From assembly GCA_011763485.2 (NCBI GenBank), contig JAANSK020285601.1:1-20300 (forward strand): a DNA stretch of 20,300 nt, in the 5' to 3' direction. Below the pieces are notes generated by a model that worked only from the letters and a program-made list of their open reading frames with translations, was not told the origin of the DNA and did not search any database. The translations under genes were made by a program, and so were the position numbers. Source of the DNA: Isoetes engelmannii. Its lineage: Eukaryota; Streptophyta; Lycopodiopsida; Isoetales; Isoetaceae. Below are positions 9,656 to 20,053 of this stretch, one piece after another (positions within the stretch are counted from its first letter, which is position 1; the number at the start of each line of letters is the position of its first letter).

Positions 9656-11851
9656 ACTAGCAGTACTATATTTTCTGACATTCACAAGAAGGAGAAAGGA
9701 AAGAAAACTTTCACATTTTTTGTAGCTATAATGAATTGCTTGTGCTTAGTAAACTTTCCTTTAACTAGCTTATAGGATTGCAATATTATATTGTTATACA
9801 TCATAGATCCAAATATCACAATACCTCACTATAAAGCCTTGATGCTAGTCATAATAAATCCAAATGCTTCTAGCTTAAACTAAAACATCTTCTTGAAGTG
9901 TCAAAACACCTAGTCCTAGTAAGCTACCTAAATAGTTTGGTTGAATCATAGATTAAGGAACAGAAACTAACCAACCAAGAACTGCATGTAGACATACTTG
10001 CGTTCGAAAGCGCCTCTTTTTTTTTTTTTTCAAAAAAACATTATGATCTGTTGCATGCATCTTTAATAAGCAACTAGGTGCCATTGTGTACCTTGAAAAT
10101 ACATCTCTTGATCTCTAAGACATTGAGTCTTTAAGTGAAAATCTACACATTGTTATGTAAGGATTGCAAGACCATAATTGTGCACAAACGACTTGTTCAA
10201 GTGTACACAGTAAAATTGATTTTGTGCTTTCCTATATTGTATGTTTGAATTATTGAAACCCGTGCCTTCATGAATAATTAGTCTTGGAAGAAAATCATAT
10301 TGGAAATTTCCTAGATGCAAGTCCCTTATTGCCATATTTTGCTCTATGACAATATGTTTTAAAACCTAAGGTCTCAACGACACCAATAATTTATGCCCCA
10401 TGTGACTTGAAGCTTAAAATAACTCACATGTTGGCTTAAGGTTTGGAGAAAATCTAGGTCTAGAATTCTAAAAATTTGATGGCACCAAACATGGATTTTT
10501 AAATTAATAATACACTAATTTTATCATACAAAACTCTAGAAGAAGATTACGTTTGGACGAGTTTGTTGACATAGGAATCTAAGACGAATGCCGCATATTA
10601 TAAAGAAATATGGGCATTAGTTCCAGTAGTGAATTGCCATCATTACACAAGAAGATACCTACAGTGCACATTATTGTTAGGAACATGTATCAAAATAATG
10701 TTAGAAAGTTAATTTGTCACATTCATATTATTTTAAGAGGGATGTCTACCTACTTTTTGGATGCTGACATCATGACATTGGTTTTATACACAGGTTATCA
10801 GCGAAAATTTGGCCTCTGACATCACATACATTAGTTATAAATTTGGGTTTATCACCAAAAATTTGGGATACAATGAACAATCAGTTTTAAATTGGTTGTA
10901 AGATAGGATTTGTCTTTTGTCCCATATGGAAAAGACTAACATGTATGTAAGTAAACGTGCTAGGGGAAGCATCTAACTAGTGCTGGAGCACGTCCATGTC
11001 GGCTTATTTATTGTGTTCTCCATCGTGTGTGGATGGAATATCACTTGTATGCTGAAACGCAATGTGCCATGTGTATGTGTGGGCATATGTTTGTGCTTAT
11101 AGTAGGGACATGGCAGGTTACATACTGAGCACTAAAATCTAGAGATGGCCCTAGGAACCAATGGAGGGGGCCAGGGAAAGAATAGGGGGGACAATGAGAT
11201 TAATAAATTGGGCCAGACTTGTTTAATATAGTGCTATGTCTTTGCATCAAAAGGAGGGATGCTTTACATATCAGTTTCATGTAAGAGCCTTGAGGTTAAC
11301 AATAATAAGGACAATAATAACAGGCAAGCATGTGTAAAGGGGTAGTAGATCAGGCAACAAGAAAGTGCCAAGCTTGCTTTTATGGCAATTTCTTATCATG
11401 GCCAGCTCAAATGATGAGATGCAGTGGATAACACAGGTCCCCATGAAACCAGATGGAAATAGTATAAAAATAGGAGGAGGTAACTTTGAGTTCTAATAAC
11501 AATGGGAGATTTACTTTGAAATTGGTCAAGCTCCAACAACTAAGAAGTTACGAAGTTGAAACTTGTATCTAGATTTTGGGATAACGGTGATTACACTATG
11601 GCCGATATTGTAATTGGGAATTGAGATTCTACATGTGAGAGAAAATTTTGGGTTTACTATGGTGGAAGATTACATGATAGTAAAGAATTGAATTGCATTT
11701 TGTAGATCAAGTGGTGTATGGGAATAATAGAAAATGCATAATAAGATCATTGCTATGTAGGATTAAAAAACCCTAGACTCGAAGGGTTGGCATAAAAGTA
11801 AAAGCTCATTTTACTCTACCAATATCAATTAGGTTGAAGAGTTCATTAAGG
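9656..11851. other. No gene; AT-rich sequence
   Basis: No family-like protein, RNA gene or structured repeat could be supported. A T/A tract lies at 10017-10037. The short frames at 10153-10335 and 10610-10819 have no recognisable motif. Confidence 0.5.
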
Positions 11852-11964
11852 TACCCTCTAGTTGTGATATCTGCTAGTTGTGAGTACCCTCTAGTTGTAG
11901 TTGTGATTACCCTCTAGTTGTGTTGTGATTGGATCTTACCCTCTAGTAACCCTTTAGTTGTGAT
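11852..11964. repeat. Interrupted minisatellite of TACCCTCTAGTTGTG
   Basis: TACCCTCTAGTTGTG or a close variant occurs at 11852, about 11884 and about 11908, with partial copies near 11938 and 11949. The spacers between copies are themselves pieces of the motif (CTAGTTGTG, TAGTTGTGAT). This is the pattern of replication slippage. Confidence 0.8.
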
Positions 11965-12097
11965 TTCAGAGGTTGGGATCTTATATAGGTTTTGGGATCA
12001 TATATGGCTAGGATCCTCGTGAAACTACTCGATTCCTTGCGAAATTAAGTTTTATAGAGTTATATACTTGAATTTATTGTTCATATATACTTGAATT

Positions 12098-12335
12098 TTA
12101 TCGTCCACTGAGATCAAAAGGCCTATGGACCCATATATAAAAGAACACAACAAGTCTATTACTAGCAAGTATTGAAAAACCCCCAAAGTCTTCGATTAGT
12201 ACAATAATATTGTAGAGATAGTAATATTGTAGAATAGAATAAAATTTTTATCGTCCAAGGACATTGTAGAAGAAGTCCAGGGATATTGTAGAAGAAGAAT
12301 TGAATTGAATTGAAGAGAATACTGTAGAAGAAGAG
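12098..12335. repeat. Third copy of the 2425/3735 end repeat, with ATTGTAGAA minisatellite
   Basis: TATCGTCCA, then CTATGGACCC, AGAACACAACAAG and GTACAATAATATTGT follow the order of the left end of the 2425-3735 element. A second AATAGAATAAAATTTTTATCG start follows at 12233. From 12203 the word ATTGTAGA(AGA) recurs about six times. The piece is a partial, rearranged copy of the same dispersed family, with local slippage repeats. Confidence 0.55.
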
Positions 12336-12340
12336 ATGTG

Positions 12341-13757
12341 ACACCAAGCATCATGGATACTTGAAAGAGTACGAGAGGCATATGCTAATAAGTTGGAGTG
12401 AGGAATATATAAAAAAAAAGAAATACAAAGTATCAGAATAGTATGTCTGTTGACTGTTCCAGCTACCTAGAAATGGTAAAGAAGAGGGGGCTATGGTGGA
12501 CCGGTAAAAGAAAAGGGCCTTGAGTCAGACAGACATGCAGGTTTACTCCACTAACCGCAATGTGGAGATGGGGCCCCTGCCGAACCATAGGTTGCAGAGC
12601 TGGTACAAGTCCCAGAATGCACAACAGAACTACTATTGCATGGATAGTTTTTCGGCATCAAGTAGTGGGCTGCCCCAACTCCGGCGAGAAAAGACCAAGT
12701 TTTACCAGTTGAGAATCCGGTGAGAAAATCCAAGCAAAAATGGCCCAAGTAAACTCTGTGAAACTCTGATAGGAAGTAGATTGGTGAATAGATAGCAAAG
12801 GAACAGGACCCATCTCGTGTTTTTTTTGTTGTGCTTGTTTTGGGGGCTATGGATTTTGGGTCATAGACAAGAGGAGGGGGACTGACCTGATAAACTCTGT
12901 GCCATGTTCTGGCAGGCACTGAGAAAACGGTGCTTTTTTTCACACTGAGACAGAGGCAAAGGGGGCTTTGCCGGAGTGGGTCTGGGGTTGAAAAGGGGAA
13001 TGGAGATGGGCAGTCTTTTTTTTCCTTGCCTTTGCCCTGTGTCTTTACTTCTCCTACAAAAATGCCTATGGCGAGAAAGCCCTTTGCCTAAGCTGGCCGT
13101 TTAGGCAAGGCAGAGGCCCCTTTTGTTCTTGCCTACCTTACTCCGTCACATGGGTGAAAAATGAGTAGATGCAACTGCTAATCGCCCCCACCTTGTCTGC
13201 CGAGCTTTCCATGTACAAAGAAGAGCTATGTCAGATCCGTCCCCACCCTTCTTACACTTAACCGCTGCTTCTGAGCCCTTGTGTTTCAATCCAAACGGAG
13301 CTCCGCGTTCTTGGTTTTCTTTTTTCCAAGATTCTGCTCCTCCTCATTGCACTTAATTGCTTGTCTATCCACGCTTGTCCCCGACTCAGTGTAGCCTCTC
13401 ATGCATGTCCGCTTAGATCTCTGCACAGAATTAAGCAAGTTGTGAATAGCTAGCTACAGAAACGTTGCGCCCCTCCCTTTATTTGAGCTCGTGGAGTTGG
13501 ATCTCACCAAATAAAGCCTGCCCTTTTATTTTTAGCTTGAATCATCCATGAGGCTGCTTTTTTTCAGCTGCACCGCAGAAAGAACAGCTTTCCTTCGTGG
13601 GCTGTGGAAAAGTTTGCTCTGAAAGGTAGCTCTTCTTCCCTTCAAGAATTGGAAGAGTAGAAACAGGGGTTCCATAAGATGGACCACAGCTTCTTTTCTT
13701 TGCAAGTGGTGCAGAATAAGACGAGCTTGAGCATCATTCAAATCCGAAGAGGGATAC
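12341..13757. other. Upstream region of the DUF620 gene; no supported gene
   Basis: A 67-residue frame at 12520-12723 (+), opened only by a TTG, has a plausible composition (NRNVEMGPLPNHRLQSWYK) but no recognised motif. The minus-strand frame over the same stretch looks like its shadow. From about 13180 the plus strand becomes rich in C and T, as plant 5' leaders and proximal promoters often are. TTTTTTCAG at 13559-13567 and AAG/GTAGCT near 13625 could mark a short non-coding leader exon. Confidence 0.35.
12955..13109. repeat. Cluster of TTTGCC/GGCAAA words with two hairpins
   Basis: GGCAAAG, four G, CTTTGCC forms an 18-nt perfect hairpin at 12955-12972. TTTGCC recurs at 13031, and TTGCCTAA (13084-13091) pairs with TTAGGCAA (13101-13108). 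Dense short words in both orientations are typical of subterminal regions of CACTA-type DNA transposons, and GCTTTGCCGGAGTG resembles the TTTGCCGAGTG words known from monocot CACTA relatives. No terminal CACTA sequence was found. Confidence 0.4.
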
Positions 13758-13907
13758 ATGCATTCGCGGCGAAGCAAATCATTATCCAAGGCATCATTTA
13801 AGTTGCAGGAGAAGAAAAGGCTTCTTGCATATATTGATGCTGTGCATGCTTTGCAAGGAGCTGATTCCTTTTTACTTGTGGTTTTAGGAAATAAGTTTGC
13901 AAATTAA
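13758..13907 (+). other. Small ORF in the DUF620 leader; upstream ORF or lost N-terminal exon
   Basis: An ATG at 13758 opens a 49-codon frame that begins MHSRRSKSLSKASFKLQEKK and stops at 13905-13907. It is in the same frame as the DUF620 start at 14070. The basic, serine-rich start loosely recalls the SRSR/SPxRSAS stretch that precedes the conserved part in Arabidopsis relatives, but no good splice donor follows it. It may be an upstream ORF that lowers translation, a remnant, or chance. Confidence 0.2.
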
Positions 13908-14069
13908 GTACTGATGTGGCAGTGTTACCTGATGTTGAATTCTATATTCACGTTCAATGAATGAGATATTTGGCCAGAAGTTGCTATCAGTGAGATGATA
14001 AACGGGGTTTAATCTGAATTTGAGTAGCAAGCAGTATTTATGCTATCAGTTAGCAGTTAGTGATAAAAG

Positions 14070-15554
14070 ATGTTCAAGAAGAAATATCAGTCACCGCCGC
14101 AGCAGCCTATTGCTGTGAGATATGCTAGCCTTGTGGGAGAGGCACTGCCAACATTGATGGAGGGTCCGACACCGGAGCATTACAGAAATCCCAACACCAT
14201 CAAGCACTGGCTCAAGGAACAACTGGAGAAAACTCAGCACCTTTTAGGCTACAAAAGATCAGACTTGAAATTATTGTTTGGAGTTTTAGGCACCTCGTTT
14301 GGCCCTTTCCCTGTTGGAAAACTTCCTCCTACGGTTTCGCCGAAAGACAGTCCCATTGTGAGTTATCTGTTTCATTTTGTTTTGGTGTATCTTTTGTTAT
14401 GTAGGGCTTTTAGCATTTCAATAATTCCTCCTCACTTCACACCTAGCCCTTAAAGCACACAATTTTTTTAGAAAAGTATAGGTATGCATAGGAATGATAG
14501 ATCTGATTTGCTGTTTATGGCAAGGTGTTTCTTTCATCTCTTGGCTCATTGCATTTGATGTTTCTATCAGGAGACATCTTCGGCACAGTACATAGTCCAG
14601 CAGTATGTTGCAGCTACAGGGGGATCTAAGCTGCATAACTCTATAAAAAATGCCTATGTGATGGGCAAGGTGAAAATGGCTGTGTCTGACTTTGACATTC
14701 CTAACAAACCTATACAAGGCACCACTGTCAAAATGGCTGAGACTGGGTGTTTTGTGTTATGGCAAATGATGCCAGATAAGTGGTATATTGAGCTTGCAAT
14801 AGCTGGAATGAAGGTTCAAGCTGGAAGTGACGCAAACCTCGTCTGGCGCTATACTCCATGGTCAGGATCTCATGCTGCAGAAGGCCCAATCCGGCCGCTA
14901 CGACGATCTCTTCAGGTTGGATAAATGTCATGCTTTCATTTTTTTTTTTTCTGTATTTATCCCTTTAATTTTATCTTCATGAACTTTCAGGGCCTGGATC
15001 CCAGAACAATTGCAAGCATGTTTGTGAATGCACGTTGTATGGGGGAAAAGCGTATTGGTTTGGAAGACTGCTTTGTTTTAAAATTGGCCGCAGACTCATA
15101 TAGTCTTGCAGCCAGGAGCAATGTCTCAGAGGAGATCATAAGGCATACTGTGTTTGGCTACTTTAGTCAGAAAACAGGTCTTCTCTTGGCAATGGAAGAT
15201 TCACATCTGACAAGGATACAAACAAGTGGCGGAGCTACTATGTACTGGGAAATCAGCATTGAGAGTACCATTGAAGATTATAAGCTTGTGGATGGAATCA
15301 CAGTTGCACATGCAGGTAAATCTATTGCTAAAGTTTACAAGTTTGGAGAAGCTTCCATGAGTCATTCAAAGACACGGGTAGAAGAATGGTGGACGATCGA
15401 AGAAGTAGCTTTTAATGTCCCTGGCTTGTCAAATGACTGCTTCATTCCTCCTGCAGAGATGACTGTAAGATCTCTTAGCGAAGCGAGTGAATTTTCATAT
15501 GAGAAAGAAGAAATTAGACCCATGGACACCATTCAGTGGGGTTCAGATGATTGA
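14070..15554 (+). CDS. DUF620 family protein, AT3G19540/AT1G49840 type
   Basis: Three exons, 14070-14357, 14571-14915 and 14991-15554, join in phase 0 to give 398 residues. The introns start GTGAGT and GTTGGA and end in TCAG, the second after a long T tract. The protein follows the plant DUF620 pattern throughout: GEALPTLMEGP and YKRSDLKLLFGVLG (residues 23-74), SSAQYIVQQYVAATGG (from 99), GCFVLWQMMPDKWYIEL, WRYTPWSGSHAAEGPIRPLR and then exon 3 with GLDPRTIASMF, EKRIGLEDCFVLKL, EIIRHTVFGYFSQKTGLLL, VDGITVAHAGKS and RVEEWWTIEEVAFNVPGLS. The family has no established reaction. Arabidopsis relatives, as I recall them, have about 70 more N-terminal residues (MEKKQGFF...) and a longer C-terminal tail. 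Here an in-frame TAA lies at 14064-14066, just before the ATG, so the N-terminus is short unless an upstream exon joins near the AG at 14068-14069. It looks intact and is likely expressed. Confidence 0.9.
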
Positions 15555-16298
15555 ACTTACAGGTTTTTTCACTACAAGGAATTTTTTGCGCCTTAATTTG
15601 GTAAGTGGCAGCACAGAAAACCAGATAGCTTATCCACACACATCTTGTGTGCTGAAAATACCTGCTGCTGCCACTATTTTTTTTCATTTTGCTCTTTTTA
15701 TTTCGGCATTTTTCTGTAGCTAGCAACAGTGCTAGCATGGAGTCAGAAATTCATAGGCTCCTTGTATATGAAAAGGTTCTAGACACAGATGATTTTGCTG
15801 CTGGTGAAGTGATTACACGGGTTATTCGGTTGAACATTATGCACATCAACTCCTGCCAGTTAATAGTAAGTGAATATGGGAGGATACAAATAGATCAAAG
15901 TAGAAGGATATATCTGTACTCATATTTGGGACTCCTTGTCCTTTCAAAGCTTTTATAAAGTGAAAATGTTTCCACAAAGGGCATAGAGAATTGTCATTTG
16001 TTTCTTCTCATCGTGTAAAAACCCTTCTTATACAGTTTAGCAAATTCCATGGTCACTTCTGTGTGAACTAAGTTAACATTTTAGTTTATGTGGGCAGCAT
16101 TTAGTAAAAATTTGTGTGTTTCATATGCTCACGTTGTTTGGATTCTTTTGATTTCATTTGTACAATGCATCCTGGTAGGACCACAATCTAGACAAGTGTG
16201 GCGCCCTGTTGACAATATTGACGACCTAACTTTTGCTCATTAATGTTATGGACGTACCAAGGAACAGAAGTTATAAATATATATAAGTGCTAGTGGTT
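15555..16298 (+). other. 3' UTR of the DUF620 gene with a probable intron
   Basis: After the stop, a consensus donor GTAAGT at 15601 and an acceptor TTTTTCTGTAG ending at 15719, preceded by a T-rich tract, suggest an intron inside the 3' UTR. The frame at about 15735-15957 (MESEIHRLLVYEKVLDTDDF) has a plausible composition but no recognised domain. It may be UTR or the remnant of an exon. No exact AATAAA was found, so the transcript end is not placed. Confidence 0.4.
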
Positions 16299-16570
16299 GA
16301 TGACATGCGAGCGCCCTAAATATCACCGTCCTGTTTGAGAAGAAGAAAAAAAAATACGAGAAAAAAAGAAAATACGCGAGCGCCCTAAATATCACACGCC
16401 GTCCTGTCCTGTTTGAGAAAAAAAAATACGCAGTTGTTTTTTTACTTAACTGATTTTTTGTGTCTTGTCCTGTTTGAGCCATATAGGAACAAAAAACACA
16501 CGGCATTTTCTGGGTTTAAGGCTTGCTCAAACAGGACGGCGTGTGATATTTAGGGCGCTCGGATGACATG
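16299..16570. mobile_element. Mutator-type MITE, 254 bp, with exact 9-bp target duplication
   Basis: GATGACATG at 16299-16307 is repeated exactly at 16562-16570. Between them, 16308-16561, the ends are inverted: CGAGCGCCCTAAATATCAC on the left and its complement on the right, continuing into CGTCCTGTTTGAG. A 9-bp duplication and long inverted ends are the mark of the Mutator superfamily. The left end occurs twice, at 16308 and 16377; the inner copy keeps ACACGCCGTCCTGT like the right end, while the outer copy lacks four of those bases. A further GTCCTGTTTGAG at 16467 pairs with CTCAAACAGGAC near the right end. It encodes nothing and would need a transposase from elsewhere. The exact target duplication suggests a fairly recent insertion. 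Confidence 0.85.
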
Positions 16571-16849
16571 CACCCCCTTGCCTCAACATTTGATAAACCA
16601 ACCGTGAAGTAACGTGTGGAACTCATTTATGCGTGTTATCCTTGCGTAGGGGCCATGCTAATCTTTTCTATATCGTTCTGTGTATATTGGTGGCATATTT
16701 GAAACATTACCATTTGAAACTACATTTATCTTAACCTACAATTGTTTTTTTTTTCTATCGGTGCACTTTGAATTGTTCATCATTTTGTGATTCTTAGCCA
16801 TTGTCAAGATAATTCTGCCATATGGCAAAATTTTAGGTACCGTCAATTT
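16571..16849. other. No gene
   Basis: AT-rich sequence with a T tract near 16745-16755. Nothing else is supported. Confidence 0.5.
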
Positions 16850-16951
16850 AAGGGCTTAACTACCCCGGCCATTCCAGCAAGTAAATAGCCTCGCCCCTTC
16901 AGGCTCACCTATATACTAGCTGGAATGGCCTTACAAGGCAGTTAAGCGCTT
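16850..16951. repeat. 102-nt foldback with a 22-nt near-perfect stem
   Basis: 16867-16888 pairs with 16909-16930 at 20 of 22 positions: GGCCATTCCAGC against GCTGGAATGGCC is exact, then AGTA and ATAG also pair. The loop is 20 nt and contains a small GCCT/AGGC pairing. Outside, AAGGGCTTAACT pairs with AGTTAAGCGCTT with a small bulge. The shape fits a plant miRNA precursor or a small MITE. I recognise no known mature miRNA in it. Confidence 0.65.
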
Positions 16952-17674
16952 CATAAATTTACCATAGGCATGTGATTCGATAAAGTTACTTGGGGCATGT
17001 GATCTTGGTGACTAGGAAGGACTAATGTCTGAACCTCCACAAGAGATATATATTTGGAGTTGGAAATTAAGAAGTCGATAGGCATGGACCTTCAATTGAA
17101 ACTGCATGGTGAGAACATGTTCAACTATTTCACCAAGTGGAATTAATGGCATCATGTTGGCTTCATTTTCTATTTGTTTTATCACTTTTAGCAGTCCTAT
17201 TCATATGAGTTTTGCTAGGTATTTATAGTTTGAGTGCTACTTATTTCTACTGGTGAAATAGTTGTTTTTTGTTGACGGTTACATCATGACGGTAGGTTTG
17301 CAATTCTATATTTAAAAATCTCATATCAATTATCACATGCAAAGCAGCTCCTAGCATAGAATCGAAATCATAGAATCGAAATGATCGCGCCTAGGAGTGC
17401 ATTGGCTTCCATGTGATCTGTAAAATAAAGTGAAGTAAAATGTAATCATGAATAGACTGACGTCCTTCAATATAAAAAAAATAAAATATATCAATTACAA
17501 CTACCATCCATGTAAATGTAGGTATTTCAACACATATATATTTGAGTTTGCCAAGGTTCGATACCTTTTATTCCCAGGATTCCTGAGTGGGGGGGAAATT
17601 AGCACCGAGAAAATAGCTGGGAATAAACTTTGAGCAGGCAATCTGGGACAGGAATCTGGTGATACTAGCATATT
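16952..17674. other. No gene; small inverted and direct repeats near 17344-17397
   Basis: CTCCTAG (17348-17354) faces CTAGGAG (17391-17397) around two direct copies of CATAGAATCGAAAT. No frame in this stretch resembles a known protein. Confidence 0.45.
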
Positions 17675-17962
17675 TTGGAACCCACAGTAAATGGAAATAA
17701 TGGCTTGCCACTTGCATTTATGCACCCTAGAGCCTGCAAGAAATGGATGGGTTTAGGCATTACCAAGCTTGTTGATTTATGGAATGATGATAAGCAAAGA
17801 TGGCTCTCTTGGACTGCGCTAAAAGTAATTGTTGGTTATGAACCAGTGAACAGAAGGCCGTACCAAACCCTCTTGATGACCATTAGTGTGTTGTCTAGAA
17901 CTTTGGGCCATAAGGATGCTTGGAGGCTAGTTATTCTGTCACGAACCTTTATAAGGCATTGA
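17675..17962 (+). mobile_element. LINE ORF2 fragment, downstream of reverse transcriptase
   Basis: A 95-residue open frame contains NNGLPLAFMHPRACKKW, then GLGITKLVDLWND and QRWLSWTALK. The pattern (W, then GIT-L-DL, then RWLSW-L-K, then YQ-LL) is that of the stretch between the reverse transcriptase and the C-terminal zinc-finger region of L1-type non-LTR retrotransposons. No RT or endonuclease motif is present, and the frame has no ATG at its start, so this is a short internal piece. Assignment is by pattern memory and is moderate. Confidence 0.45.
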
Positions 17963-18286
17963 CCAAGGTTGCATATTAAACGGATGTTGCAGCACTTCTA
18001 TTACAAAGATTCCCCTTAAAGAACAAACTATGCTCATGAAAATGACATTTTTGGGTGAAGGTGAGATTGAAGGAAATGCTATGTAGCAAGATGCTACTTC
18101 GAACAAAACCTGAAGAGGTGCAATACATTTTGTGACTGCGACTGACGATATCTCACGTCCATCAATCACACCAACTCTGCTTCTAGGGATGGCGTGCTTA
18201 GAAGCAAACACACTATCTATAAAGCAAGCATTTCCACCACTATCAAGTTGCGTCGATGCTTCCAACTTTCCGGCCTCTGACTCCAA
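17939..18286 (-). mobile_element. Retropepsin fragment of a Ty3/gypsy-like retrotransposon (fossil)
   Basis: The minus-strand frame contains LDSGGNACFIDSVFASKH and GVIDGREISSVAVTK, which follow the order of retroviral-type aspartic proteases of LTR retrotransposons: the DSG catalytic motif, FIDS, a basic/proline segment, VIDGR, then the flap-side VT. It is a small isolated piece, without recognisable gag, reverse transcriptase or integrase nearby. It is broken and looks old. Its direction is opposite to that of the LTR downstream, so the two are probably separate insertions. Confidence 0.6.
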
Positions 18287-18373
18287 AAATATAGGAATAA
18301 AAAACTCCTTACTGACCTTATCTGAAGGAATAACCCTTCAATGTATGTGGGGGGGAGTCTGAGGAATGGCGGT

Positions 18374-19070
18374 TGTGACATGCCCTGCTCGTATACAATG
18401 CTTCCATCATATAAAAATGGGAGATCCCCTCCTGTCAACCAAGCTTGCCAACAAGAGGCCGTCCACCTGACGTCAGACTCTTGATGGTGAGCAAGAATCC
18501 ACGTGGGAGGAATGGACGTGTCATTCATCCCATTTCCCTCGGGATCTATCTAGCTGCGGAAGCGCATGAATGTACATTAAGATCTAAATAAAGAGAGCCT
18601 TTTTGTATAAAAAGGAAGCAGCAACGAATATGGGCATCATCAACACTAGGGACCATTGAAGAGGCGAACAGAGTCACGGCGACCAGCATCCAGAATTCCA
18701 ACAATCTTGTGTTGCTATCCTGTCTTCAATCCGGTTGAAGAAACCTCTTGTGGTGGATTAATGATTGGAGAATCATTCTATCGTTAGTGATTTCCCTACT
18801 TCTTGCTTTAGCCAATTATTAGGCCTACCACTTACCTTGAATTTATGATTCGCTAGATTGAGGATTCTCTAGTGGCTTGATTGTTTTCCCTTGAACCTTT
18901 CCTTTTTCCAAGGTTTAGTCTCTCATGATATTTCTTTTGCTCAGGATAGCCCAGTTGGGTGGTGAGCCTTGCCCTTAAGGGGTGGATTTGTGTTATTTCC
19001 TTTATCTTCTGACGGTGGTTTTGCAGATAAAGCTTGGAGTCAACTTTTTCGTATCAATTGGTATGAGAGC
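18374..19070 (+). mobile_element. Probable LTR (18374-19056) with adjoining primer-binding site (fossil)
   Basis: TGGTATGAGAGC at 19059-19070 closely resembles the initiator tRNA-Met primer-binding site of plant LTR retrotransposons (usually TGGTATCAGAGC). It is preceded by GTATCA, a typical LTR 3' end. A TATA-like TGTATAAAAAGG lies near 18604. TGTGACATGCCC at 18374 is a likely 5' end and gives an LTR of about 683 bp; this boundary is less sure than the 3' one. The superfamily is uncertain, with Ty3/gypsy favoured by the TGTGACA start. The internal part runs on beyond the window without an intact gag in view, so the element appears broken. Confidence 0.55.
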
Positions 19071-20053
19071 ACGGTTCCGATTTCTTTTGGGAACTGTGGA
19101 GGATAGATTTATAGATCTAGAATCTAGAATTTAAGAAGATAAATTCTAGACTTGAGTAGACTAGTTTAGAAGTCTCTGAAGTTCTTGAAGAACAGGTGCA
19201 TCTAGCTTTTGAAGAACAAATGTAACTATTCAGCCAGTCTAGAATTATAAGAATTGATCCTTGTTTTCGATTCAGTGGGAACTTATAATTGGGGTGTTGA
19301 GTTTTAAATGAAGAGCTAAGTTTCTTTTAGAAGTTTGCAGCATAAACCTGATGCAGCCAACTAAATTTTTGTATATATCCTCTGATGTGATAAATTTTTG
19401 TTAATATGTTAAACTAATGCAGAATGCAGAAGCCAAGTAGAATCAAGGCCATCCTTTATAATCAAGGATGAGTGAGATGAGTGAGAGTGATTTGCTTTTA
19501 GAGGAGTTTCATTGCAAGTTTTTCTTTTGAAGAGTTACAGACAGAACTGCTGACGAATAAAATGCAAGACGTGGCTTCCATAGTTGCAGGCAGAGACAGA
19601 GCGTCACCAAATTGTATTATCACAACTCCGACCTTGTTTCCTGCTTCAACATCAATCTATGAGACTTTTTCAATACAAGACTTCCGTATAAGATTATTTA
19701 CATGCTACTATCTTATAAGCCATATACCTTGGTTGTAGATTTCCAGAACTTTGACAATTTCTTAAAGCTAATTCCTGAAGCCTACATCTTAAATTTGGAT
19801 GGTTGCTAGATTGAATATCTAGGGGTTGCAATGTATTGCCTTTTTCTAAGCTTTTCCCATATTTGTTTTGTTGCTAGTGAGTATTCTCTAGTGGTTACAT
19901 TAAGCATTCCTTAAACTTCTCTTCCAAGCCAGAAACTTTGTTCTTAAGAATTGCCTTGAGCTTTTGTTTAATTAGATCTTTAAGTTAGTACATCTTGGGA
20001 CAATTATTATGACTACAGCATAATAGTTGGTCTTGGTAATTTTTAGCTTGTAA
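19071..20053 (+). other. Probable leader and internal region of the LTR element; no gene
   Basis: This stretch directly follows the primer-binding site and so would be untranslated leader and gag territory. No intact frame or recognisable domain is present. Later parts may be unrelated intergenic DNA. Confidence 0.35.

Noticed and set aside
12551-12943. 130-residue minus-strand frame as a gene
   Set aside because: It overlaps an opposing plus-strand frame, has no family pattern, and crosses simple runs.
13532-13789. 85-residue minus-strand frame
   Set aside because: It lies antisense in the likely leader of the DUF620 gene and shows no motif; probably chance.
18217-18528. 103-residue minus-strand frame as a gag or host gene
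   Set aside because: It overlaps the retropepsin frame and the inferred LTR and shows no zinc knuckle or other domain.
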